Source: Hyphomicrobium sp. NDB2Meth4
GTDB lineage: Bacteria > Pseudomonadota > Alphaproteobacteria > Rhizobiales > Hyphomicrobiaceae
Length of the DNA: 64,000 nucleotides
Reading direction: 5' to 3'
Assembly (NCBI RefSeq): GCF_900117445.1
Contig: NZ_FPEJ01000003.1
Location: forward strand, 434,001-498,000
Part shown: piece after piece, positions 9,875 to 20,569 of the stretch
How the letters are laid out: every line of letters begins with the position of its first letter
Numbering within the stretch: the first letter of the stretch is position 1
The notes under the pieces: model-generated
The model's input: the letters and a program-made list of their open reading frames with translations, nothing else
Database searches by the model: none
Told to the model about the DNA's origin: nothing
Position numbers and translations under genes: made by a program

Positions 9875-11049
9875 TTCTGCACCTGACTGGTAGTCGGCAT
9901 TCCAACGACGTCGTTGAGCACCGGCGGCCGCTTCACCCGCGCCACGTGCGGGCGATGCCGCGTCAGCGCCAACAACATCCCGAGCGTAATCGATACCGCC
10001 AGCATCGACGATCCGCCCGACGAAATGAACGGGAGCGTCATGCCCTTGGCCGGTAGCAGTCCAACGTTGACGCCCATGTTGATCAGCGCCTGCAGCCCGA
10101 ACAGCAGAGCCAGGCCCTGGATCGACAGCCGCGTCGCCGCCGTCTTCTCCTGCGCCGCTGCAATGAGGCCCCGCATCACGATGAATGCAAATAGCCCCAG
10201 CAGCACGAGACAGGCGACGACGCCATATTCCTCGGCAACAACCGCGAAGATGAAGTCGGTATGCGCGTCCGGCAGCGCGTTCTTGATCGTACCCTCACCC
10301 GGGCCGCGCCCGAGGAAGCCACCCTCCGAGAACGACTTCATCGCCCGGTCGACCTGCGAATAATCGCCCGGTGTCGGTGCCAGGAACTTGTCGATGCGAT
10401 AGCGCACGTGCGTAAAGCTCGAATAGGCGAACGCCAGCCCCATCGCGCCGACCATGCCGATGATGCCCGCACCAAGCATCGCTTGCCCGGACAGGAAGTA
10501 GAGACCTGCCCAGACGATGCTGACCAGCAGCGTCTGGCCGATATCGGGCTCCGAAATGAGAAGCCCGGTGAAGCAAAGCCCGAGCAGGATTGCGAGCGGC
10601 AGCGCCGGCATGTCCTCCCGCTGCTGGCTCTCCGCGAACAGCCATGCCGAAAGCACGATGAATGCCGGCTTGGCAAATTCAGACGGCTGGATCGAGTGCC
10701 CGCCGATCGACAGCCACCGCCGTGCACCGTTTATCTCTGGCCCGATGAAGTGCACCGCGATCATGCCCGCGACGGATACTGCGAAGAGACCCAGCGCCAG
10801 CCGCCGCACGCCGCGCGGCGACAATAGCGACACCGCCAGCATGACGACGACGCCCAATGCCGAGAAGAAAAAGTGCCGCTCGACGAAATAGTAAGTCGGC
10901 AACCCTTTGCGCAGGGCGACCGCCGGACTGGCGGCGAGCGAGAAAACGAGACCGGCAACGATGAGGGCGAGGATCGCACCGACCAGCACGTGATCGACGG
11001 TGAACCACCAGTCGGCAACACGGCTTCGGTCGGCGCGCGATAGCCTCAT
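9871..11049 (-). CDS. ftsW: Peptidoglycan glycosyltransferase FtsW (SEDS family)
   Basis: FtsW is the septal SEDS polymerase that works with the transpeptidase FtsI. The 392-aa protein has about ten hydrophobic segments. It shows SEDS landmarks such as [21 protein letters not shown] in pieces, and SGQAML followed by the large periplasmic loop with [14 protein letters not shown] and [14 protein letters not shown]. The C-terminal part has [14 protein letters not shown]. Start and stop overlap murD and murG by 4 nt each. Confidence 0.97.
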   Translation of the reverse strand: MRLSRADRSRVADWWFTVDHVLVGAILALIVAGLVFSLAASPAVALRKGLPTYYFVERHFFFSALGVVVMLAVSLLSPRGVRRLALGLFAVSVAGMIAVHFIGPEINGARRWLSIGGHSIQPSEFAKPAFIVLSAWLFAESQQREDMPALPLAILLGLCFTGLLISEPDIGQTLLVSIVWAGLYFLSGQAMLGAGIIGMVGAMGLAFAYSSFTHVRYRIDKFLAPTPGDYSQVDRAMKSFSEGGFLGRGPGEGTIKNALPDAHTDFIFAVVAEEYGVVACLVLLGLFAFIVMRGLIAAAQEKTAATRLSIQGLALLFGLQALINMGVNVGLLPAKGMTLPFISSGGSSMLAVSITLGMLLALTRHRPHVARVKRPPVLNDVVGMPTTSQVQK

Positions 11050-12461
11050 GCATCGCCCCGCTTCATCTCGATGTCGGGAAGCGCCTTCACCAGCGCGCGG
11101 AAATGATCACCGCGAACCTCGAAATTACGGAACTGGTCGAACGACGCGCACGCGGGCGACAAAAGCACGACGGGCTCGGCACCATCTGCGCCTGCGGCAT
11201 CGCGCGCAGCAGCGGCCGTTGCCGCATCCAGCGTCCCGCAGCGCTCGAAGACGACCTTGCCGTCGAGCGTTGCCGCGAACTCCTCCGTCGCCTCACCGAT
11301 CAGATAGGCTTTCGCCACCCGGTCGAAATATGGCGTCAGCGCCGCGATACCGCCAGCCTTCGGCTTGCCGCCGAGAATCCAGAAGATGTTGCCGGGAAAC
11401 GAGACCAGCGCCTTCTCCGTGGAGTCGGCATTCGTCGCTTTGGAATCGTTCACGAACAGCGTGCGCCCTGCGCGACCCAGCTCCTCCATCCGGTGTGCCA
11501 GCCCCGGAAATGACTTGAGCCCGCTCGCGATCTCATCGGCGGAAAGCGGTTGCGGCAGCGCCATCAGCGCCGCACTCGCAGCGCAGGCATTCTCGGCGTT
11601 GTGCGAGCCGCGCAGTGAGCCAATGCCGGCAAGGTCTGCGATCACCGTGGCCGCACCGCCCTTGCGCTGCACCACTTTGCTTCCCGCAACGCCGACGTCG
11701 CAATCCGCGTCCGGTCGCGCCGAAATGCGTGTGACGTTCTCAGCGCCCTTTGCAGCGATCAGCTTGTCCGCAATGGCGCGGCAGTATTTATCGTCGACGC
11801 CGACGACACCCTTCTGCGCGCCGTAGACCAAGCCCGCCTTCACTGCCGCGTAATTCTCGATCGTACCGTGCCGGTCGAGATGGTCCGGCGTCACGTTGAG
11901 CAGCACCGCAACTGACGCATCGACGCTCGGTGCCAAGTCGATCTGGTAGGACGAGCACTCGATGACGTAATGCCGCCCGGGCGCGAACGGCTCCAGGAGC
12001 AGCATTGCAGTGCCGATATTGCCGCCCACCTGGGTGTCGCGGCCTGCCGCCTTCAGCAGATGCGCTGTCAGCGCCGTGGTCGTCGACTTGCCGTTCGTCC
12101 CCGTGATGCAGATGAGCGGCACGTCGAAGTCCTGCTTGCGCCGCTCGCGGCAGAACAGCTCCAGATCGCCGATCACCTCGACGCCCGCCAGCTTCGCCGC
12201 CCGCACCGCCCAGTGCGGCTCGGGATGCGTCAGCGGTACGCCCGGCGCCACGACCAACGCCGAGAACACGGCCCAGTTGGCCTCTTTAAGGTCTGCAGTC
12301 TTTAGCCCGGCTTCGGCGGCCGCCTTCATGCCCTGAGCGCTGTCGTCGCTGGCGACGACGTCGGCACCGCCTTGGACAAGCGCCTTTGCGGTGGCAATGC
12401 CCGATGCCCCCAGCCCGAACACGGCAACCCGCCTGCCGGCAAACGATGTGATGCGAATCAT
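11046..12461 (-). CDS. murD: UDP-N-acetylmuramoylalanine--D-glutamate ligase MurD
   Basis: MurD adds D-Glu to UDP-MurNAc-L-Ala in the cytoplasm. The N-terminal domain begins with [17 protein letters not shown], the ATP-binding loop is [13 protein letters not shown], and the central and C-terminal Mur-ligase domains follow ([32 protein letters not shown]). The 471-aa length is normal. The stop overlaps the ftsW start by 4 nt (ATGA), and mraY lies 51 bp upstream. Confidence 0.98.
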   Translation of the reverse strand: MIRITSFAGRRVAVFGLGASGIATAKALVQGGADVVASDDSAQGMKAAAEAGLKTADLKEANWAVFSALVVAPGVPLTHPEPHWAVRAAKLAGVEVIGDLELFCRERRKQDFDVPLICITGTNGKSTTTALTAHLLKAAGRDTQVGGNIGTAMLLLEPFAPGRHYVIECSSYQIDLAPSVDASVAVLLNVTPDHLDRHGTIENYAAVKAGLVYGAQKGVVGVDDKYCRAIADKLIAAKGAENVTRISARPDADCDVGVAGSKVVQRKGGAATVIADLAGIGSLRGSHNAENACAASAALMALPQPLSADEIASGLKSFPGLAHRMEELGRAGRTLFVNDSKATNADSTEKALVSFPGNIFWILGGKPKAGGIAALTPYFDRVAKAYLIGEATEEFAATLDGKVVFERCGTLDAATAAAARDAAGADGAEPVVLLSPACASFDQFRNFEVRGDHFRALVKALPDIEMKRGDA

Positions 12462-12512
12462 GGCCGCTAAACTAACGCAACTGGAGCCGGAATGGCGCTG
12501 CGGCTTTGCCCG

Positions 12513-13595
12513 TCAGCGCAACTTCAACGTGGCGAGGCCAACGAGCGCTAAGATCACGGAAATGATCCAGAAGCGCACAACGACCGTCGATTCCTGCCAG
12601 CCCTGCTGCTCGTAGTGGTGATGCAACGGCGCCATTCGGAACACGCGTTTGCCAGTCGCCTTGTATGAGGCCACCTGGATGATCACCGATAGCGTCTCCA
12701 GCACGAACAAACCGCCGACGATGGCGAGTACGATTTCGTGCTTCGTTGCCACCGCGATGGCACCCAGCGCGCCACCCAGCGCCAGCGAGCCCGTATCGCC
12801 CATGAAGATCATGGCCGGCGGTGCATTGAACCACAGGAATCCGAGACCCGCGCCGATCAGCGCACCGCAGATCACCGACAACTCGCCCGTGCCGGCGACG
12901 TAGTGGATCTGCAGGTACTGAGCGAACTTGGCATTACCGATCAGGTACGCGATGAGGCCGAACGTGGCCGCCGCGATCATCACCGGCACGATGGCGAGAC
13001 CATCGAGACCGTCCGTGAGGTTCACCGCATTGCCCGCACCCGCAATGACGAACACGCCGATCAGGATGAAGAACGGCCCCATCTCCAGCACCAGGTTCTT
13101 GAAGAACGGCAGCGTCAGCACCTGGCTGATTTCAGGCGGCCCCAGATACATCACAAGGCCGGTTGCAATCGCGGCGATGAGCAGCTCCAAGCCCAGACGC
13201 ATGCGGCTGGAGAAGCCGGAGGACGTGCGCCTCGTTACCTTCAGGTAGTCGTCATAAAAGCCGATCGCGCCATAGCCGAGCGTCACGCCCAGCACGATCC
13301 AGATGTACGGGTTGGCAAGGTTGGCCCACAGCAGCGTCGCCACCGTGACGCCCGCAAGGATCATGAGCCCGCCCATGGTCGGCGTGCCGACCTTGGCAAG
13401 GTGCGTCTTGGGGCCGTCGTCACGGATCGGCTGGCCCTTGCCCTGCTTCACGCGCAACAGGTCGATGATACCCGGCCCGAACAGCATGACGAACAGCAGC
13501 GCCGTGAAGATCGCTCCGCCCGTGCGAAACGTGATGTATTTGAAGACGTTCAGCACGCCGATCTGGTCGCTGAAGTTCACAAGCTCATAAAGCAT
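12513..13595 (-). CDS. mraY: Phospho-N-acetylmuramoyl-pentapeptide transferase MraY
   Basis: MraY is a ten-segment membrane enzyme that transfers phospho-MurNAc-pentapeptide to undecaprenyl phosphate, making lipid I. Diagnostic segments include [53 protein letters not shown] and the [13 protein letters not shown] region near the C-terminus. The frame is open back to 13703. The ATG at 13595 gives MLYELVNF, the usual family start, with 360 aa and a GGAGAG ribosome binding site; the longer reading would add 36 arginine-rich residues that are not MraY-like. Confidence 0.97.
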   Translation of the reverse strand: MLYELVNFSDQIGVLNVFKYITFRTGGAIFTALLFVMLFGPGIIDLLRVKQGKGQPIRDDGPKTHLAKVGTPTMGGLMILAGVTVATLLWANLANPYIWIVLGVTLGYGAIGFYDDYLKVTRRTSSGFSSRMRLGLELLIAAIATGLVMYLGPPEISQVLTLPFFKNLVLEMGPFFILIGVFVIAGAGNAVNLTDGLDGLAIVPVMIAAATFGLIAYLIGNAKFAQYLQIHYVAGTGELSVICGALIGAGLGFLWFNAPPAMIFMGDTGSLALGGALGAIAVATKHEIVLAIVGGLFVLETLSVIIQVASYKATGKRVFRMAPLHHHYEQQGWQESTVVVRFWIISVILALVGLATLKLR

Positions 13596-13623
13596 TCCAC
13601 TCTCCGAATGGCTCGGCGCCCTG

Positions 13624-15048
13624 TCAGCGGCTGGCCGAGGCCGTAACCTGTTGATCGCCCTGCGCCAGCAGCGCGTCGACGAGCGGCGCCATGCGCGAGC
13701 CAAGTGAACCTTTGATCATCACAACATCGCCCGCCTGCACTGCCTGACGGAGCGCGGCGGCAATCCCCTCCGATGTCGGCGCCCAAGCCCCGCGGCGCCT
13801 TTCCGGCAGCGCCTCGTAGAGGCGCCGCATGTTGTCCCCACTTGCAAAGACCAGATCGACCTCGGCCGCGTCAACGGGCTCGTTGAGCGCAGCGTGCAGA
13901 TCTCCGGCATTTTCGCCCAGTTCCAGCATATCGCCGAGCACCGCGATCCGCCTCGGAAACCGCGCCCGCGGCACAGTCGCCACGGCAGCCAGCGCCGAGC
14001 GCATCGAGGCGGGATTGGCGTTGTAGCTCTCATCGATGACAAGAATTGACCCGCCCGGAACGCTCACCTCCCGACGCTCCCCGCGCCCTTTCGGGGCTTT
14101 GACGTCGCCGAGTGCCGAAATTGCCCGTTCGACATCGACACCCAGCGCGTCCAGCGCAGCGACGACGGCGAGAGAGTTCTGTGCAATGTGGGCCCCCGGG
14201 GCGCCGACGCGATAGGCGATCCGCCGCCCCCCAATGCTGACGACGATCTCCGATCCATCGGCTTCGAGCGAGAACACTTCCGGCCGGACGTCGGCGTTTT
14301 CATGGCGGCCGAACGAGACAACGCGCGCCCCGTGCTCGCGCGCACGCCGCGCCAGCAGCTCGAAATGCTCGTTGTCGCGATTTAGAATGGCGACCCCGCC
14401 CGGTTCCAGACCAGAGAAAATCTCCGCCTTCGCCTCGGCGATCTTCTCGGTCGTGCCGAAAAATTCCAGGTGCACCGGCTCGACGGTCGTGACGATGGCG
14501 ACGTGCGGGCGCACCAGCGCTGTCAGCGGAATGATCTCGCCCGCGTGGTTCATGCCGATCTCGAACACGCCGAAGCGTACATCCGCCGGCATGCGGGCGA
14601 GCGTCAGCGGCACGCCCCAGTGATTGTTGAAGGATTTCTCCGCCGCGTGCGTGGCCCCGAGCCGCGAAAGGCATGCCCGTAGCGCTTCCTTGGTACCCGT
14701 CTTGCCGACGCTGCCAGTGACCGCCACGATGCGCGCGTCAGTCCGCCGCCGAGCCGCCGCCGCGATGTCGCGCAGCCCTTGCAGCGTATCGGCGACGCGC
14801 AGCAGCGCACCATCGCCATCGCGCCGCTTGTAGCTCGTAGACACCAGCGCCGCCGCCGCGCCTTGCCCGAATGCCTGCAGCACGAAGTCATGCCCGTCGC
14901 GCACGTCGCGCAGCGCCACGAACACTTCGCCTGGCTGCAAGCTTCGCGTGTCGAGCGAAAAGCCGGTGATCGGCACATTCGGCGTCCCGTCGGCCACGCC
15001 GATGGCCGCCGGCACGAGATTGTCCCACGTCCACAAGGATCCGCTCAT
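13624..15048 (-). CDS. murF: UDP-N-acetylmuramoyl-tripeptide--D-Ala-D-Ala ligase MurF
   Basis: MurF attaches the D-Ala-D-Ala dipeptide from Ddl to the muramyl tripeptide. The Mur-ligase ATP loop is [15 protein letters not shown], with [11 protein letters not shown] and [15 protein letters not shown] further on, both typical of MurF. The 474-aa length fits. It sits 3 bp after murE and 28 bp before mraY. Confidence 0.98.
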   Translation of the reverse strand: MSGSLWTWDNLVPAAIGVADGTPNVPITGFSLDTRSLQPGEVFVALRDVRDGHDFVLQAFGQGAAAALVSTSYKRRDGDGALLRVADTLQGLRDIAAAARRRTDARIVAVTGSVGKTGTKEALRACLSRLGATHAAEKSFNNHWGVPLTLARMPADVRFGVFEIGMNHAGEIIPLTALVRPHVAIVTTVEPVHLEFFGTTEKIAEAKAEIFSGLEPGGVAILNRDNEHFELLARRAREHGARVVSFGRHENADVRPEVFSLEADGSEIVVSIGGRRIAYRVGAPGAHIAQNSLAVVAALDALGVDVERAISALGDVKAPKGRGERREVSVPGGSILVIDESYNANPASMRSALAAVATVPRARFPRRIAVLGDMLELGENAGDLHAALNEPVDAAEVDLVFASGDNMRRLYEALPERRRGAWAPTSEGIAAALRQAVQAGDVVMIKGSLGSRMAPLVDALLAQGDQQVTASASR

Positions 15049-15051
15049 CTC

Positions 15052-16503
15052 TCAATCGCGCTCCAGCGCCTTGCGAACCTCATCATGGTCCGAGAACGGC
15101 AATATCCTGTCACCGACGATCTGACCGGTTTCATGGCCCTTGCCGGCGACGACGAGAACATCGCCAGCCCCCAGCATGGCAACGCCCCGGGCAATCGCCT
15201 CGGCGCGGTCGCCGATCTCCATCGCGCCCGGAGCCGCAATCAGGATCTCCGCACGGATCGCCTCGGGCTTCTCCGTGCGCGGGTTGTCGTCCGTGACGAT
15301 GACGACATCCGATTTCTCCACCGCGATCGAGCCCATGATCGGCCGCTTGCCCTTATCGCGGTCGCCGCCGCAGCCCATCACACAAATGAGCTTTCCGGTC
15401 GCGAACGGGCGCAGGGCGTCGAGCACCGCAGCCAGGGCCTCCGGCTTGTGCGCGTAATCGACGACAGCCATCCCGCCACGCGCCTCACCGACGATCTCCA
15501 GGCGCCCTTTGACGCCCTTCAGGCCCTGCAGCGCCGGCAGCACGTGCCCGGCAACTTCGCCCGTGGCAATGGCGAGACCAGCCGCCACTAGCGCGTTCGC
15601 TGCCTGATAGTCGCCGAGCAGCGGCAGGCGAACATCGAACACCCGGCCTTCGTGCGCTACCGACATGCGCTGCGCAAATCCCTCGCGCACCAGACGCTCC
15701 AGCTTCAAGCCCTCGCCCGTGCGTCCCACTGTGAATACCCGCCGGCCCGCATCCTCGGCAGCGGCAACGGCACGGTCGCCGCCCTCGGCATCCGTGTTGA
15801 CGACAGCCGTGCCGTCTTCCGGCAGCAGCTCGGTGAACAGGCGCAGCTTCGCCGCCAGATAGTCTTCGACGGTCGGATGATAGTCGAGATGATCACGGCC
15901 GAGATTTGTGAAAGCAGCCGCCTTGATACGCACGCCGTCGAGCCGGTGCTGGTCGAGCCCGTGCGAGGATGCCTCGAACGCCAGATGCGTGATGCCTTCC
16001 GCCGCGAGCTCCGCCAGCGTCTTGTGCAGCGATACTGGATCAGGCGTCGTCAGCGAGCCGTAGACCGCACCATCCGGCTTGACCACGCCGATGGTACCGA
16101 GCGAAGCCGCCTTGTGCCCCAGTGCCGCATAGATTTGCCGCGTGAAATCCGCAACCGACGTTTTCCCGCTGGTGCCTGTCACGGCCACGGTCGTGTCCGG
16201 CTGCTGCAGTCCGTAGAAGCGTGACGCCATCAGCGCCAGAGCGCGCCGCGGCTCCACCGCCCGCACGACCGGCACATCGCCAGCCTCCGTGGCTTCGGCG
16301 TCTTGCCCTGCAAGGATTGCAACCGCACCCTTGCTGACCGCATCCGCGATGAAGCGTGCTCCATCGGCTTTCGATCCGGCGATGGCCGCGAACACGAAAC
16401 CGGGACGCACGTTGCGGCTATCGGATGTGAGGCCGGCGACCTCGACATTTCCGGCGCCCGCCGGAGCGATGGCATCGGCCCCGATGAGTGAGGACAGAAG
16501 CAT
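15052..16503 (-). CDS. murE: UDP-N-acetylmuramoyl-L-alanyl-D-glutamate--2,6-diaminopimelate ligase MurE
   Basis: MurE adds the third stem residue. The ATP loop is VTGTSGKTSVADF. The DNPR motif (VIVTDDNPRTE) is the known signature of enzymes that use meso-diaminopimelate rather than lysine, so the cell wall should be meso-DAP type. Length is 483 aa. The 115-bp gap upstream, up to ftsI, is the widest in this half of the cluster. Confidence 0.98.
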   Translation of the reverse strand: MLLSSLIGADAIAPAGAGNVEVAGLTSDSRNVRPGFVFAAIAGSKADGARFIADAVSKGAVAILAGQDAEATEAGDVPVVRAVEPRRALALMASRFYGLQQPDTTVAVTGTSGKTSVADFTRQIYAALGHKAASLGTIGVVKPDGAVYGSLTTPDPVSLHKTLAELAAEGITHLAFEASSHGLDQHRLDGVRIKAAAFTNLGRDHLDYHPTVEDYLAAKLRLFTELLPEDGTAVVNTDAEGGDRAVAAAEDAGRRVFTVGRTGEGLKLERLVREGFAQRMSVAHEGRVFDVRLPLLGDYQAANALVAAGLAIATGEVAGHVLPALQGLKGVKGRLEIVGEARGGMAVVDYAHKPEALAAVLDALRPFATGKLICVMGCGGDRDKGKRPIMGSIAVEKSDVVIVTDDNPRTEKPEAIRAEILIAAPGAMEIGDRAEAIARGVAMLGAGDVLVVAGKGHETGQIVGDRILPFSDHDEVRKALERD

Positions 16504-16618
16504 GGTTCTCCTAGTGTCCTGACCGCGACCCTGCCGCGGATGATGTGGCGGACTATACGATCATCACACTAGTGCTATGGAACGCAACGCATCGACAGAC
16601 TTGCCGGTGAGCAGATCC

Positions 16619-18367
16619 TCACCGCGTTTCATATTTTGCGCCGGAACGAGCGTCAAACGCTACGCTTGGGGCGCCCGCCGCTGCGGCTTGCGTCGGCAAT
16701 ATGCCCAGAAGCGGACCAACGCGCCCGATCACCCGGCCCGCCGTCGGCGCGGCATTGAGCGAAGCCAGCACTTCTCCCGACGACGCCTTCGTTCCCTGCG
16801 GCTCGAAAATCATTACGAACACCAGGTAGCGCGGGTTATCCATCGGAAACGCCGCCAGAAACGACGAAATCACCGACTTCTCGCGATAGCCGCCCACGCC
16901 CGGCATCTCGGCCGTGCCGGTCTTGCCGCCCACTTGATAGCCTGCAACCTCTGCGCGCTTTCCCGTCCCGACGCGTTCGGCGACGTTCCGGCGCATCAGA
17001 TCGCGCATTTTCGCGCTCGTCGCCGTATCGATCAGCGGAATTACTGCCACGCCCGAGTCGGCCGGTCGCTTGACGAACGTCGGCGTGACCTTGCGACCGC
17101 CGTTGACCACGCTCGCCGCCGCCGCCGCAAATTGCAGCGGCGCCACCGCGATGCCGTGACCGTAGGCAATCGTCATCGTTTCGATGTCGCCCCAGCGCTG
17201 CGGCAGCTGTGGCGGCGCAATCGGCCCCGCCTCCGTGCGCATCGGGTCCAGCACTTGCATCTGGCGCAGGAAGTCCCGGAACCGCTGCGGCCCTGCCTGC
17301 ATCGCCAGCATTGCAGCGCCCACGTTCGAGGAATGCAGGAAGATTTCCGCGACGCTCAGCGGACGGCGCAGCGGGTGTAGGTCCTTGATCGTGAACCCCC
17401 CGGCCGACAGCTCTTTGCGCACATCGACGATCGTGTCGGGCGTAACCAGCGCCGCATCGATCGCCATGGCGACCGTCAGCGTCTTGAACACCGACCCCAA
17501 TTCGAACGTCGACCCAGCGATCTTGTCGAGATTGCCGGGCTCAAGGCTGGTGTTGGGAAACGCGGGATCGACGCCGGGAAGCGATGCCGATGCGAGCACC
17601 TCGCCGCTGTTCACATCCATCACGATGGCGGCCGCGCCCTTGGCCTCGTAGAGCTTCATCGCCTCTTGCAGCTCAGCCTCGACGGCATGCTGCACGCCGA
17701 TGTCGATCGAAAGGCGCACGGGCGGCCGCTCGGCCAGCGTCGCCCCTTGCACCGATTCGACGCCGACGACGTCGTCGACGTAACGCTCGATGCCGGAGAC
17801 GCCCTTGTTGTCGATGTTGACGTAGCCGATCAAATGCCCGGCCAGCTTGCCGCCCGGATACGCGCGACGCAGCTCGCGGCGGAAATCGAGCCCAGGTAAT
17901 CCCAGGTCGTGCACGGCTTGCGCAACCCGCGGCGACAGACCGCGCCGCACCCAGACGAAACGGCGGGTGCGATCCGAAAGGTCTTTACGCAGCGAGGTGC
18001 GATCGAGATCGTTGAACACCAGCGCAAGCTTTTCGATCACCTCGTCGCGATCAATCACGCGTGCCGGATCGGCGAACAGCGAATAAGCTTCCACGTCGGT
18101 AGCCAGCAGCCGCCCGTTGCGGTCGACGATATCCGGCCGCGCGAAGCTTTGCGCCACCGTCTCGCTCATGGAGATTGAGCTATCGCCGAGCCCCATCAGC
18201 GCGAGGCGTACGAGCTGCGCGCCGATCGCCATGAAGAACAGAGCCACGCCCACCGTTGCGATCAGCGTACGCAGCGGCCCATTGGCCGAGCGCGGCTCCG
18301 CTGCGACCTCGCCGGCCGCTTCATGCTCAACGTGGCTGTTGCTGGCGCCCCGCTCCAAGTCAGTCAC
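16619..18367 (-). CDS. ftsI: Septal peptidoglycan transpeptidase FtsI (PBP3)
   Basis: FtsI is the septum-specific class B penicillin-binding protein that crosslinks strands made by FtsW. After a short cytoplasmic tail it has one membrane anchor (about residues 33-58), a pedestal domain, and a transpeptidase domain. That domain carries all three active-site motifs: SVFK with catalytic S292, SSN at 346-348 and KTG at 482-484. The 582-aa length is normal. The start overlaps the end of ftsL by 8 nt, and murE follows after 115 bp. Confidence 0.97.
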   Translation of the reverse strand: MTDLERGASNSHVEHEAAGEVAAEPRSANGPLRTLIATVGVALFFMAIGAQLVRLALMGLGDSSISMSETVAQSFARPDIVDRNGRLLATDVEAYSLFADPARVIDRDEVIEKLALVFNDLDRTSLRKDLSDRTRRFVWVRRGLSPRVAQAVHDLGLPGLDFRRELRRAYPGGKLAGHLIGYVNIDNKGVSGIERYVDDVVGVESVQGATLAERPPVRLSIDIGVQHAVEAELQEAMKLYEAKGAAAIVMDVNSGEVLASASLPGVDPAFPNTSLEPGNLDKIAGSTFELGSVFKTLTVAMAIDAALVTPDTIVDVRKELSAGGFTIKDLHPLRRPLSVAEIFLHSSNVGAAMLAMQAGPQRFRDFLRQMQVLDPMRTEAGPIAPPQLPQRWGDIETMTIAYGHGIAVAPLQFAAAAASVVNGGRKVTPTFVKRPADSGVAVIPLIDTATSAKMRDLMRRNVAERVGTGKRAEVAGYQVGGKTGTAEMPGVGGYREKSVISSFLAAFPMDNPRYLVFVMIFEPQGTKASSGEVLASLNAAPTAGRVIGRVGPLLGILPTQAAAAGAPSVAFDARSGAKYETR

Positions 18368-18674
18368 CCCTCTTCTGCGAGGTGGTGCTGCCGGTCGCCA
18401 TCACGCGCGACAGAGCCGCATCCGGACTGACGGCAAGCTGCTGTTCCGAGGCTGGTGCAAGACCCATCGCCCGCGCCAGCGGCTCGATGCGCTCCGGTCG
18501 GGCCAGATGCGCGCGCTCCGCTTTCAACACGGCAATGTCACCGCGCGCCTTCTCGATCGCACGCTCCTGTTCGGAGACGCGCACCTCCAGCTGGCGGGTA
18601 TCGTAATTGCTCGAGTAGAGGACGAACGCGCTGGCGAGGGTAACCATCAGTGCAGCGAGAATGACGAACCGCAT
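18360..18674 (-). CDS. ftsL: Cell division protein FtsL-like (bitopic, coiled coil)
   Basis: A 104-aa bitopic protein with a short N-terminus, one membrane segment (VILAALMVTLASAFVLYSS) and a periplasmic coiled-coil-prone helix rich in Glu, Arg and Ala. This architecture, and its place between rsmH and ftsI, identify it as FtsL even though FtsL sequences diverge strongly. In the family, FtsL forms the FtsQLB complex that activates FtsWI. The frame is open upstream to 18737; the ATG at 18674 has an excellent AGGGAGG site and starts just before the membrane segment. Confidence 0.88.
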   Translation of the reverse strand: MRFVILAALMVTLASAFVLYSSNYDTRQLEVRVSEQERAIEKARGDIAVLKAERAHLARPERIEPLARAMGLAPASEQQLAVSPDAALSRVMATGSTTSQKRGD

Positions 18675-18696
18675 CGCTTGCCTCCCTGATACCCGC

Positions 18697-19722
18697 CTAG
18701 CCTCGCAACGACGGAACCCCCGGCAGATCTTCTTCAAGTGGCCAGGCCGGCGCTTCCGTGCGCAGCGCCGCCCGCAACCGTGCCGATCTGGCGCGGGGGT
18801 TTACCGCAAGTTCTTCTTTCGAAGGAGTTAACGGACGCGGGTTAACAATCTCAAAACTGGGTAGATTCAATTTTACCGATTGCGGCGGCAGGTGCCGTGA
18901 TCCCTGGGATTCCTTACCGGCCCGCTGCTGCAAAAACCGCTTCACGATGCGGTCCTCCAGCGAGTGGAAAGTCACCACCACCAGCCTCCCGCCCGGCTTC
19001 AGGCAGCGTTCGGCCGCCCCCAGCGCCCGCGCCAGCTCACCCAGCTCATCGTTCACGTAGATGCGCAGCGCCTGGAATGTCTTCGTCGCCGGGTGCTGGT
19101 CATCGCCGCGCCGGCCACCCACGGCGCGCGAGACGATCTCCGCCAGCGCTCGCGTCGTGGCAATGGGTGATTCGCCCCGCGCCCGCACGATTGCCCGGGC
19201 TATTCCGCGCGACCGCCGCTCATCGCCCAGCGCAAAGATGATGTCGGCCAGTTCTTCTTCCTCGGCCCGATTGACGACATCGGCCGCCGACGTCCCCGCC
19301 GACGACATCCGCATGTCGAGGGGCCCATCCGCCATGAACGAGAATCCGCGCTCGGCCTCGTCGATCTGCATCGAGGAGACGCCGATATCGAGCACCACGC
19401 CGTCGACCGGCGCCACGCCCTGCTCGCGCGCAGCATCCTCCAGTTCGGAAAAGCGTGATTCCAGCAGTGTCAGCCGATCGCCGAACTGCTGCTTCAGAGG
19501 CTGCCCGCCGACGATCGCCGAAGGATCGCGGTCGAGCGCCAGCACGCTGCAGTCTGCCGCTTCGAGGATGGCGCGCGTATAGCCGCCCGCCCCGAACGTG
19601 CCGTCGATGTACGTTTCACCACTTGCGGGCTTCAGGCTCGCCAGCACCTCGGCGAGCAGCACGGGGATGTGGCGCGCACGACCAGCGTCAGTTGAGTTTC
19701 CTGACCGGCGGCGCGCCGTCAT
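18697..19722 (-). CDS. rsmH: 16S rRNA (cytosine-1402-N4)-methyltransferase RsmH
   Basis: RsmH (MraW) methylates N4 of C1402 in 16S rRNA using S-adenosylmethionine. The SAM-binding loop [14 protein letters not shown] lies near residues 40-53. Family segments [48 protein letters not shown] and [15 protein letters not shown] are intact over 341 aa. Its ATG overlaps the mraZ stop by 4 nt. Confidence 0.97.
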   Translation of the reverse strand: MTARRRSGNSTDAGRARHIPVLLAEVLASLKPASGETYIDGTFGAGGYTRAILEAADCSVLALDRDPSAIVGGQPLKQQFGDRLTLLESRFSELEDAAREQGVAPVDGVVLDIGVSSMQIDEAERGFSFMADGPLDMRMSSAGTSAADVVNRAEEEELADIIFALGDERRSRGIARAIVRARGESPIATTRALAEIVSRAVGGRRGDDQHPATKTFQALRIYVNDELGELARALGAAERCLKPGGRLVVVTFHSLEDRIVKRFLQQRAGKESQGSRHLPPQSVKLNLPSFEIVNPRPLTPSKEELAVNPRARSARLRAALRTEAPAWPLEEDLPGVPSLRG

Positions 19723-20228
19723 CCCCGTGCTCCTTCGCTGCCGTCATCCTCATCCGAGGATAAACGACTCCCCGCGCCGAAGAGCTTACGTGTCTCGTGG
19801 ATTTTTGCCCGCGCGCGCTCACGCCGCTCGGCGAAGCGCTCCGGACTCCACATTTGAAACTTGTCGCCAAGGCCGACAAAAGTGACCTGGGATGAAAGCC
19901 CCGCATGGGCGCGCAGGCTCTCAGGAAGGCTGATGCGGCCGTCCCCATCGATCGTGAGGACCTGAACGTCGCCGTAGAGTGCGACAGAGAGCTCGTCCCG
20001 CTCGTCCGAATAGTCCGGCAGGCCTGCGAGAAGCCCATCGATCTTTTTTGCAAGTCTCTCGCCGCCTGCATCGAGCGCAGGAGCCTCAAGCGCGGGGTAG
20101 CAGTAAATGCCGCCTGCGCCTCCTGAGGCATATCCATCGCGCTCGAGAACGGCACGGAAGGGTGCTGGCACGGAGACGCGCCCCTTAGCATCGATCTTGT
20201 TTGTGAATGTCGAGACAAAGCGGTCCAT
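19719..20228 (-). CDS. mraZ: Transcriptional regulator MraZ
   Basis: MraZ is an AbrB-like DNA-binding protein that, in other bacteria, represses its own dcw operon by binding tandem TGGGN repeats. The protein has the two-fold SpoVT/AbrB-type repeat: [18 protein letters not shown] near the N-terminus and [20 protein letters not shown] in the middle. At 169 aa it is slightly longer than E. coli MraZ. It is the first gene of the cluster, and TGGGN repeats lie 170-240 bp upstream. Confidence 0.96.
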   Translation of the reverse strand: MDRFVSTFTNKIDAKGRVSVPAPFRAVLERDGYASGGAGGIYCYPALEAPALDAGGERLAKKIDGLLAGLPDYSDERDELSVALYGDVQVLTIDGDGRISLPESLRAHAGLSSQVTFVGLGDKFQMWSPERFAERRERARAKIHETRKLFGAGSRLSSDEDDGSEGARG

Positions 20229-20569
20229 CCCCTTTTCGCAGCCTCGCGCACTTCACTCGAAAACAACCGCACATGTGGAGCCTCGCTCCCTTCACCCAAT
20301 GCACCGGCCGGGGGGCCGTGGCGGTCGCTCGCTGTCTGCGAGCCCTCATTCGAGACCGGCGCCCTGCCACGGGACCCTGCCCGGTGCGGTCGGGCATTCA
20401 TGGGATCGCATGGGATCAAATGGGCGTCAATGGTTTGTTAAGGATTATCCCTGGGCAAACTTGGGTTGCAGCACCCGCTGTGGGTTCGCGGACGCAGCTT
20501 GCACTTCCCTGCGGGTGCACCTAGGGACGACAACAAGCGTTTCCCGCCTCAACTGCAGGATTTCAAACG
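20229..20569. other. Divergent intergenic region between mraZ and the dmrA-like gene
   Basis: This 341-bp stretch has no convincing gene; open frames across it have no ribosome binding site or family resemblance. It contains the TGGGN array at 20401-20485 and presumably the dcw promoter and mraZ leader. The roughly 170 bp between the array and the mraZ start show no other repeat or hairpin that I would defend. Confidence 0.6.
20401..20485. promoter_or_regulatory. Candidate MraZ operator: TGGGN repeats on a 10-bp period
   Basis: On the plus strand, TGGGA, TGGGA and TGGGC start at 20401, 20411 and 20421, followed by a degenerate TGGTT at 20431. TGGGC and TGGGT then start at 20452 and 20462, and another TGGGT at 20481. 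Most are separated by exactly 5 nt, as known for MraZ operators. On the mraZ-reading strand, a TTGACG that could serve as a -35 element (20425-20430) lies inside the array; I see no good -10. The repeats are on the strand opposite to mraZ and lie between mraZ and the divergent dmrA-like gene. Confidence 0.6.

Noticed and set aside
16552-16557. TATAGT in the murE-ftsI gap as an internal dcw promoter
   Set aside because: On the minus strand there is no reasonable -35 element at 16-18 bp, so I do not call a promoter.
19688-20419. 243-residue minus-strand frame overlapping mraZ
   Set aside because: It is in another frame from mraZ, covers the TGGGN region, and its translation is Arg/Ser/Pro-rich without motifs; mraZ itself is clear.
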